Source: CBDCWQ01 sp965223435
Lineage (GTDB): Bacteria > Myxococcota > Kuafuiibacteriia > Kuafuiibacteriales > Kuafuiibacteriaceae
Length of the DNA: 64,000 nucleotides
Direction of reading: 5' to 3'
Assembly (NCBI GenBank): GCA_965223435.1
Contig: CBDCWQ010000023.1
Span: forward strand, 744,001 to 808,000
Shown: positions 59,557 to 64,000 of the stretch, one piece after another
Layout of the letters: each line of letters starts with the position of its first letter
Numbering within the stretch: position 1 is the first letter of the stretch
Notes under the pieces: model-generated
What the model was told of the DNA's origin: nothing
Databases searched by the model: none
Seen by the model: the letters and a program-made list of their open reading frames with translations, nothing else
Translations under genes and position numbers: made by a program

Positions 59557-60456
59557 ATGCGACGGGGAACGACGCGAAGCGCGGGTGTATGCTCGCACCG
59601 GAACCATGCAAACTGGCTTTCCCTTGGTGCGTTTTGCGCACTGGTGGCGTGCACCGAAAGGCCAACGGGCGATGCCCACACCCAAGTTGCGGGCACCGGT
59701 ATGCTCCGCATCGGGCTGGCCTCGGCGCCGGACGAAGCCTTTGATGTGGTCCAGGTTCGCTTTGTCGTCACCTCGAGCGCGACCGGTCAATCTCAGGAAG
59801 CCACGGTTTTTCTCGAGGAAGAGGGGCTTCCAGAGGCGCTGGATGCGGCGCGCGCTGGGGTCCGGTTCGCCGATTGGTTTGTGGTCCTGAACGCCGGAGA
59901 CTATCTCGTACAAGCGATGCCGCTCACCCAAACGGGCGCGCCGTCGGTGAGTTGTTCGACGGCGATGGGAAGTGCTTCGGTGCTTTCGGGGGCCACGACC
60001 GAAATCGTGTTGGAGTCCGCATGCGGAGGTGTCCGTTCTGGAGCTCTGGACGTGGTTTTCGTGCTGCAGCCCACGCCGTTTATCGAGGAGCTTTTTGTCG
60101 AGGACAGTAAATTTATCTGTGAGGACGAAGCGCTTTTGGCCACCCTTGCGTTGGGCGCCTCCGTGGACGGTTCGGACTGCACGTGGACCGTGAGTGGCAC
60201 GCCAGACAACGTAGGCGAGGAAAGCTACTGTTTGGTCTCGAACGGAGGACAGGCAAGCTTTTCGGCGAACGCGCCAGGGCGCTATGAACTCACGGTGAGC
60301 GTGGCGACCAGCAGCATTTCGACGGCGCTCCGTTTTCCGGTGTACGTGTCTTCGTGCGGTCTTGGGTCTTCCTGTCCGGGGGACCCCGCGTTGTCGGACA
60401 TCCCATCGCCCCCAGGACTTTCGTCGGGACAATGCGTGTGTTCGGGCGACGAGTGA
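59557..60456 (+). CDS. Secreted lipoprotein, uncharacterised
   Basis: A 299-residue lipoprotein. GGGAGGA six bases upstream fixes ATG 59557. The signal is long (NWLSLGAFCALVAC) with lipobox LVAC. The mature part is beta-rich and Ser/Thr/Gly-rich with scattered Cys (VSCSTAMGSASVL, ICEDEALL, CTWTVSGTPDN, GRYELTVSVATSS), suggesting Ig-like surface folds with disulfides, ending Pro/Ser/Cys-rich (CVCSGDE). No family assigned. The next gene starts 24 bases later, so the two are probably co-expressed. Confidence 0.75.
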   Translation: MRRGTTRSAGVCSHRNHANWLSLGAFCALVACTERPTGDAHTQVAGTGMLRIGLASAPDEAFDVVQVRFVVTSSATGQSQEATVFLEEEGLPEALDAARAGVRFADWFVVLNAGDYLVQAMPLTQTGAPSVSCSTAMGSASVLSGATTEIVLESACGGVRSGALDVVFVLQPTPFIEELFVEDSKFICEDEALLATLALGASVDGSDCTWTVSGTPDNVGEESYCLVSNGGQASFSANAPGRYELTVSVATSSISTALRFPVYVSSCGLGSSCPGDPALSDIPSPPGLSSGQCVCSGDE

Positions 60457-60480
60457 CGGTTTCAAAAAGGGAGCACAGTG

Positions 60481-61722
60481 ATGGAACGAACAAAAGCATC
60501 CAAACAGTCTTTCATCCGTCGTGGGGCCACCTTGATCGACCTCGCGGGCGGCATGGGCCGAGGTCGAAACGTCTCGGTCGCGGTCTTCGCTCTGATCTTG
60601 AGTCTGGGTCCTAAGGGGGTAGAGGCGGCGGGAGATGCGCCTCCGATCCCTGAAGCGTACCGGGTGACCATCCAGAATCTGACTGGAGGTCAGCCCTTTA
60701 GCCCGCCCTTGGTTGCGGTCCACAACCATCGGATCGACTTTTTTAGCGTGGGCGCGGTGGCATCCCGCGGACTTCAGGCCATCGCCGAAAACGGCAACAA
60801 CGCGTTGATGAGCGGTCGATTCATGATGCAGCCCGACCGTATGGTCTCTCGGGTCGCGGAGGCTGCGGCGCCGTTGGTTCCTGGATCCAATCCCGGCGGG
60901 ACCATGTTTGAGAATCACGTGACCCTCGACCTGGCCACCCTCAAGGGAACGCGTTTTTTGTCGATGGCCACGATGCTGATCTGCACCAATGACGGTTTTA
61001 CCGGGCTCGACAGTGTGCGGCTTCCACGCAAGGGATCGCGGACCATGGTCACTCGGGCGTACGACGCGGGAAGTGAACAAAACACCGAGGACTTCATCGA
61101 CATGGTGCCGCCGTGTCAGGGACTCATCGGTGTGAGCTCCCAAGATCCCGGCACCGGCGAAAGCAACCCGGCGCTGTCAGAAAACGGAAGCATTGGACCC
61201 CATCCTGGAATTGGGGGTGGCGCCGATCTTCTTCCGGACGTCCACGGGTGGCAGAACCCGGTGGCTCGGGTCACCATCACGCGGGTGTCGCCCACGGGCC
61301 AACGCTTTGGGGCGCCCCTGAGCGGTCGAAGTGAAGTGGTGGAAGCCGACGACGGCCAGGTAGGGATGGTGGACAGCGCGGCCACCGGTCTGGCGATTTT
61401 TCGTTTACAAAACGGCGAAACCGAGCTTGCCTATCGGCTCACGGTCAGCCGACTCGAAGGCGTCACCCAGGCGCATATCCACATCGGAATGCCTCACGAG
61501 AACGCACCGGTCGTTGTATTCTTGTTCGGCCCGGTGGCACCGAGCACCGGGCAAGGCTCGATCGCGGAGGGCGTGCTCACCGCCGATGACCTCGTGGGGA
61601 CCGTTGCGGGTGACTTTGCGGCTTTGGTCTTGGCGATGAGGGAGGGCCGGGCCTACGTCAATGTCCATACCGAAGCCCACCCGCGCGGCGAAATTCGTGG
61701 TCAGGTGGGGGTGGTCTGGTAG
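60481..61722 (+). CDS. Secreted spondin-N + CHRD domain protein
   Basis: A 413-residue exported protein; GGGAG eight bases before ATG 60481. The signal segment is VSVAVFALILSLGPKGVEAA. Residues 55-210 match a spondin_N domain (YRVTIQNLTGGQPFSPPLVAVHN, GVGAVAS-type turn, DAGSEQNTED). Residues 290-413 match a CHRD (chordin) domain (GLAIFRLQNGETELAYRLTVSRLEGVTQAHIHIGMP; AYVNVHTEAHPRGEIRGQVG). Both domains occur in extracellular matrix proteins; in bacteria they are linked to surface or adhesion roles, not proven here. Confidence 0.85.
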   Translation: MERTKASKQSFIRRGATLIDLAGGMGRGRNVSVAVFALILSLGPKGVEAAGDAPPIPEAYRVTIQNLTGGQPFSPPLVAVHNHRIDFFSVGAVASRGLQAIAENGNNALMSGRFMMQPDRMVSRVAEAAAPLVPGSNPGGTMFENHVTLDLATLKGTRFLSMATMLICTNDGFTGLDSVRLPRKGSRTMVTRAYDAGSEQNTEDFIDMVPPCQGLIGVSSQDPGTGESNPALSENGSIGPHPGIGGGADLLPDVHGWQNPVARVTITRVSPTGQRFGAPLSGRSEVVEADDGQVGMVDSAATGLAIFRLQNGETELAYRLTVSRLEGVTQAHIHIGMPHENAPVVVFLFGPVAPSTGQGSIAEGVLTADDLVGTVAGDFAALVLAMREGRAYVNVHTEAHPRGEIRGQVGVVW

Positions 61723-61780
61723 GGCGTGCAACCCATTCACCGCCGTCGAGTTCGGGTACGCGTACGGGCAAGGGCACGGG

Positions 61781-61806
61781 GGCAGGGTGTTTTTTAACAC
61801 CTTGCC
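61781..61806. terminator. Hairpin between convergent genes, possible bidirectional terminator
   Basis: GGCAGGGTGTT-tttt-AACACCTTGCC, an 11-base stem with one G-U pair and a T4 loop, lies between the spondin gene and the glutamine synthetase gene (ends 61813). Neither side has a following T-run, so a classical intrinsic terminator is doubtful. Confidence 0.4.
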
Positions 61807-61812
61807 AGAGGT

Positions 61813-62847
61813 CTACCAGAGATCGCAGGTTGAGCGGACGATCGCTTCGCACACGCCATAAGGATCGGCGTTGGCAGCAGGACGTCGGTCTTCCATGTAT
61901 CCCTTCTTCTCTTCGGCGACCTGACGCGGAATGCGAATCGAGGCCGTACGGTCGGCCACGCCCCAGCGGAAATCCTTGTACGAGCAGGTCTCGTGAAGGC
62001 CCGTCAAGCGGGACTCGTTGCCTTGTCCATAGCGCTCGAGGTGACGGGCATGATGCTCGCCAAAACGGTTGCATGTTTGCTCAATGATTTTCATGCCCCC
62101 CTCATCTCGCATCGCCTTGGTTGAGAAGTTGGTGTGCATCCCCGCACCATTCCAGTCGCCAGGGACCGGCTTGGGATCTAGGGTTGCTGACACGTTGTGG
62201 TTCTCGCCGATGCGATAGAGCAACCAGCGTGCGAACCACAAGTGATCCGACGCCGTCAGGGGGTCGACCCCGGGACCGCCACACTGGAACTCCCATTGGC
62301 CAGGCATCACTTCAGCATTGATGCCGGTCAGATGAATGCCCGCCTTCAGGCATGCCGCCAGGTGCTCTTCCACGATGTCTCGGCCGTAGACTTCGTCGGC
62401 GCCGACGCCGCAGTAGTAGGGGCCCTGGGCGGCGGGGAAACGACGCTCGGCGGGGAAGCCGAGTGGCCGTGAACCCTCGAAAAAGGTATATTCTTGCTCA
62501 AAGGCGAGCCAGAAATCGGCTTTGGCCGCGCCTTTGTCCATGGCATCGCGCAAAAGGGCGCGGCGGTTCGAAGCGTGCGGCGTTCCGTCGGGTTCCAAGA
62601 CCTCACACATGACGAGAAAGCTGCTTCCACCCCGCACCGGGTCCGGCACGACGCAGACCGGCTGAAGGATACGATCCGAATCTCCACCGGGGGCTTGGTT
62701 GGTGCTCGAGCCGTCGAACGCCCAAACGGGAAAGGCCTCTGGCTTGGCCTCCACGTCTTGAGGAATGATTTTGGTTTTGGAGCGCAAGAGCGCTGTCGGT
62801 TCGGTACCGTCGGTCCAGATGTACTCAGCTATTGTCGTCACATTCAC
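61813..62847 (-). CDS. Glutamine synthetase, eukaryotic-like type II (GSII)
   Basis: A 344-residue GSII-type enzyme (short, eukaryote-like), converting glutamate and ammonia to glutamine. Marks: FPVWAFDGSSTNQAPGGDSDR, WLAFEQEYTFFEG (metal-binding Glu), GINAEVMPGQWEFQCGG, WNGAGMHTNFSTKAMRDEGG, ASIRIPRQVAEEKKGYMEDRRPAANADPY. Start GTG 62847 follows GGAGCAGAG; GTG 62841 also fits, and ATG 62843 is out of frame. A sigma-54-like promoter precedes it, fitting nitrogen regulation. GSII in bacteria is scattered and often horizontally acquired. Confidence 0.95.
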   Translation of the reverse strand: MNVTTIAEYIWTDGTEPTALLRSKTKIIPQDVEAKPEAFPVWAFDGSSTNQAPGGDSDRILQPVCVVPDPVRGGSSFLVMCEVLEPDGTPHASNRRALLRDAMDKGAAKADFWLAFEQEYTFFEGSRPLGFPAERRFPAAQGPYYCGVGADEVYGRDIVEEHLAACLKAGIHLTGINAEVMPGQWEFQCGGPGVDPLTASDHLWFARWLLYRIGENHNVSATLDPKPVPGDWNGAGMHTNFSTKAMRDEGGMKIIEQTCNRFGEHHARHLERYGQGNESRLTGLHETCSYKDFRWGVADRTASIRIPRQVAEEKKGYMEDRRPAANADPYGVCEAIVRSTCDLW

Positions 62848-62900
62848 CTCTGCTCCGGAAGAACTGGGTCTATCCGGACATGTTTTTTATTTCTGGTCCC

Positions 62901-62916
62901 AGCAAGCTCGATGCCA
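62901..62916 (-). promoter_or_regulatory. Sigma-54 promoter before glutamine synthetase
   Basis: Minus-strand TGGCATCGAGCTTGCT matches TGGCAY-N5-TTGCW, with GG and GC separated by ten bases as required for -24/-12. Transcription would start about 62890, some 43 bases before the coding start, leaving room for the ribosome site. Confidence 0.65.
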
Positions 62917-62980
62917 ACGTCAAGACCACTGTGTTTTGTGGCTTTTACCGCGTTTTGGGTCCCTTTGGGGCTACATTTTC

Positions 62981-63004
62981 GTAGGATGTAGGCTCAGATC
63001 CTAC
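62981..63004. promoter_or_regulatory. Inverted repeat, candidate enhancer-binding site
   Basis: GTAGGAT-gtaggctcag-ATCCTAC, a perfect 7-base inverted repeat with a 10-base spacer, centred about 100 bases upstream of the predicted sigma-54 start. That is a usual place for an NtrC-type activator site. Copies of TGTAG flank it. It could instead be a weak terminator of the gene ending at 63045. Confidence 0.4.
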
Positions 63005-63044
63005 CAGAATGTAGGGGATCCAAGGAGAGATTGGCTCGGGTGCA

Positions 63045-64000
63045 TCAATCCCCATCGGGGGCCGATGTCGGGTTGGGTTCATCGAGGAGCCAGTAGTTCC
63101 ATTCTTCCACGGATTGGTTGGGGGTGAAATACATCCGGCCGTTCGGGTATGTTGCATCTTCTTTCCAAAACCGGAGGATCTGGACCGTGTCTGGACCGTT
63201 CAGGGTGGCGATGTAGAGGGCTCGTTCGTCGTCGTCTTGGAGGGTGCGGTGCATGAATGCGTTGATGGGGTTGAAAGTGTTGATCGCGGCGGCTTGGGGT
63301 TCAAAGCCGAGGGCGGCTCGGTGCTGTGGATTGAGCGCCGTCTCTTGGGGATTGAGGGGTGTTTGTCCAGCTTGAGGCATCCGAAGATGTTCTTTCCATT
63401 GGTCTTCCAAAAAGCGAAGATACGATTCGAGGGTGACCGTCGGTTTGGGGCCTGGGGCCAGTTCGAAGGGGCTTAGGTCCTTCAGCACATCTTTGAGGAG
63501 CACGCGGTCCACCTGCCAGTCCGAACTCATGAATATCTGGATGGCCTCGGCCTCGAACTCGAACGTGTTCCCGTCGGCTTTGGCGATGGCAGGCACAAAC
63601 GCAAGAAAAAGAGCGGTCCCGAAGAGCGCGGCGCCGGTCTGACCCGACATGACGCGGAAAGCCTCCTCTGGGTCCTTTTTCTTGATGGCCAATAGATCAA
63701 TGCTTCGGTACGGAAGGAAAACGTCGTCGATGACTTTGGCGACGCCAAACGCATCGTCAAACTGTGTTTGCATGGCGTCGATCACGCGCGCAGCGCTCGT
63801 CTTTTCGATGGGGACCCGGCACACGCGGCACGCGGGGACGAAGTAGGTTTGACCAAGCGTCATGGAGAGCAAGGCGTTTTCGAGGCGCACGAAGGGCTGT
63901 GAGGGTTGATAGAGTCGTTTGGTTTCGAACAATGCGCCCGCCGAAGGGTCTGGGATCACGTCGATGATGGCAAAAGGCCCGGGAAATTTCGCTTCGTGGA
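63045..64000 (-). CDS. Uncharacterised protein, 5' end beyond window
   Basis: The frame is open to the window edge (reading ...HEAKFPGPFAIIDVIPDPSAG), so the true start is probably outside; GTG 63959 is only a possible internal start. At least 318 residues. No signal peptide visible in the seen part. A Cys pair (PACRVCRVP), a hydrophobic stretch (AALFGTALFLAFVPAIA, perhaps buried) and mostly alpha-beta composition. No family recognised. Confidence 0.6.
   Translation of the reverse strand, partial: HEAKFPGPFAIIDVIPDPSAGALFETKRLYQPSQPFVRLENALLSMTLGQTYFVPACRVCRVPIEKTSAARVIDAMQTQFDDAFGVAKVIDDVFLPYRSIDLLAIKKKDPEEAFRVMSGQTGAALFGTALFLAFVPAIAKADGNTFEFEAEAIQIFMSSDWQVDRVLLKDVLKDLSPFELAPGPKPTVTLESYLRFLEDQWKEHLRMPQAGQTPLNPQETALNPQHRAALGFEPQAAAINTFNPINAFMHRTLQDDDERALYIATLNGPDTVQILRFWKEDATYPNGRMYFTPNQSVEEWNYWLLDEPNPTSAPDGD

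Noticed and set aside
59437..61143. Minus-strand open frame of 568 codons opposite the lipoprotein and spondin genes
   Set aside because: Product is Arg/His-rich with no domain; the plus strand has signal peptides, ribosome sites and recognisable domains.
61781..61806. Strong intrinsic terminator
   Set aside because: The stem is good but the T-run is in the loop and not after the stem; kept only as a low-confidence feature.
62841..62843. ATG 62843 as glutamine synthetase start
   Set aside because: It is out of frame with the conserved sequence; GTG 62847 or 62841 are the in-frame choices.

Overview
The window is a contiguous stretch of a GC-rich bacterial chromosome. Several marks point to the Myxococcota/deltaproteobacterial lineage: two proteins end in MYXO-CTERM-type tails (Cys-rich patch, one membrane helix, Arg-rich end); the FG-GAP protein also carries the CGNG...EECDDG disulfide repeats; IF3 has a long C-terminal tail; lipoproteins and TPR proteins are abundant; and a Ser/Thr kinase is present. 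Order or genus cannot be fixed from sequence reading alone. No rRNA, tRNA, IS element, prophage or CRISPR array was seen.

Layout. 1-6.2 kb: end of the spc operon and the alpha operon (rpsE, rpmD, rplO, secY, adk, rpmJ, rpsM, rpsK, rpoA, rplQ). map and infA are absent from the adk-rpmJ gap, and rpsD is absent between rpsK and rpoA. 6.7-16.3 kb: a one-strand envelope-lipoprotein locus with LPP20-like proteins, a trypsin-fold protease, a CsgG/FlgO-like protein, an LpoB-like lipoprotein and a COG3014-like lipoprotein; the last gene is a fusion of two locus members. 16.3-24.1 kb: a MYXO-CTERM matrixin, a P-type-ATPase-like protein that has lost its catalytic motifs, a protein with an internal duplication, and a Ser/Thr kinase joined to a DUF5939 module and a decayed cyclase-like domain. 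24.5-28.9 kb: a surface lipoprotein with 14 FG-GAP repeats.

29-34.7 kb: a LOG-family hydrolase, an N-acetylglutamate-synthase-like protein overlapping an isocitrate-lyase/PEP-mutase-superfamily gene, a ParA ATPase with two N-terminal zinc fingers, and an alpha/beta hydrolase. 34.8-37.5 kb: a CarH/LitR-type B12 light regulator divergent from a TIGR01777 epimerase-SRPBCC gene, with three operator-like repeats between them. 37.8-43.8 kb: glycosyltransferases, a radical SAM-SPASM protein and small accessory proteins, tightly packed. 43.9-54.1 kb (minus strand): narL-type regulator, slt, uvrD/pcrA, a TPR/zinc-ribbon protein, gatC and gatA. 54.3-59.3 kb: a TIGR02757 protein, then thrS-infC-rpmI-rplT with an AUU start on infC and competing RNA hairpins before rplT. 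59.5-61.7 kb: two secreted proteins, one with spondin-N and CHRD domains. 61.8-64 kb: a type II glutamine synthetase with a sigma-54-like promoter and a possible activator site, then a protein that runs off the window.

The strongest leads are the two pseudoenzymes at 18.1-24.1 kb, the expanded LPP20/LpoB locus, the light-regulator operator, the rpmI/rplT RNA switch, the sigma-54 element before glutamine synthetase, and recurrent leaderless-type promoters.
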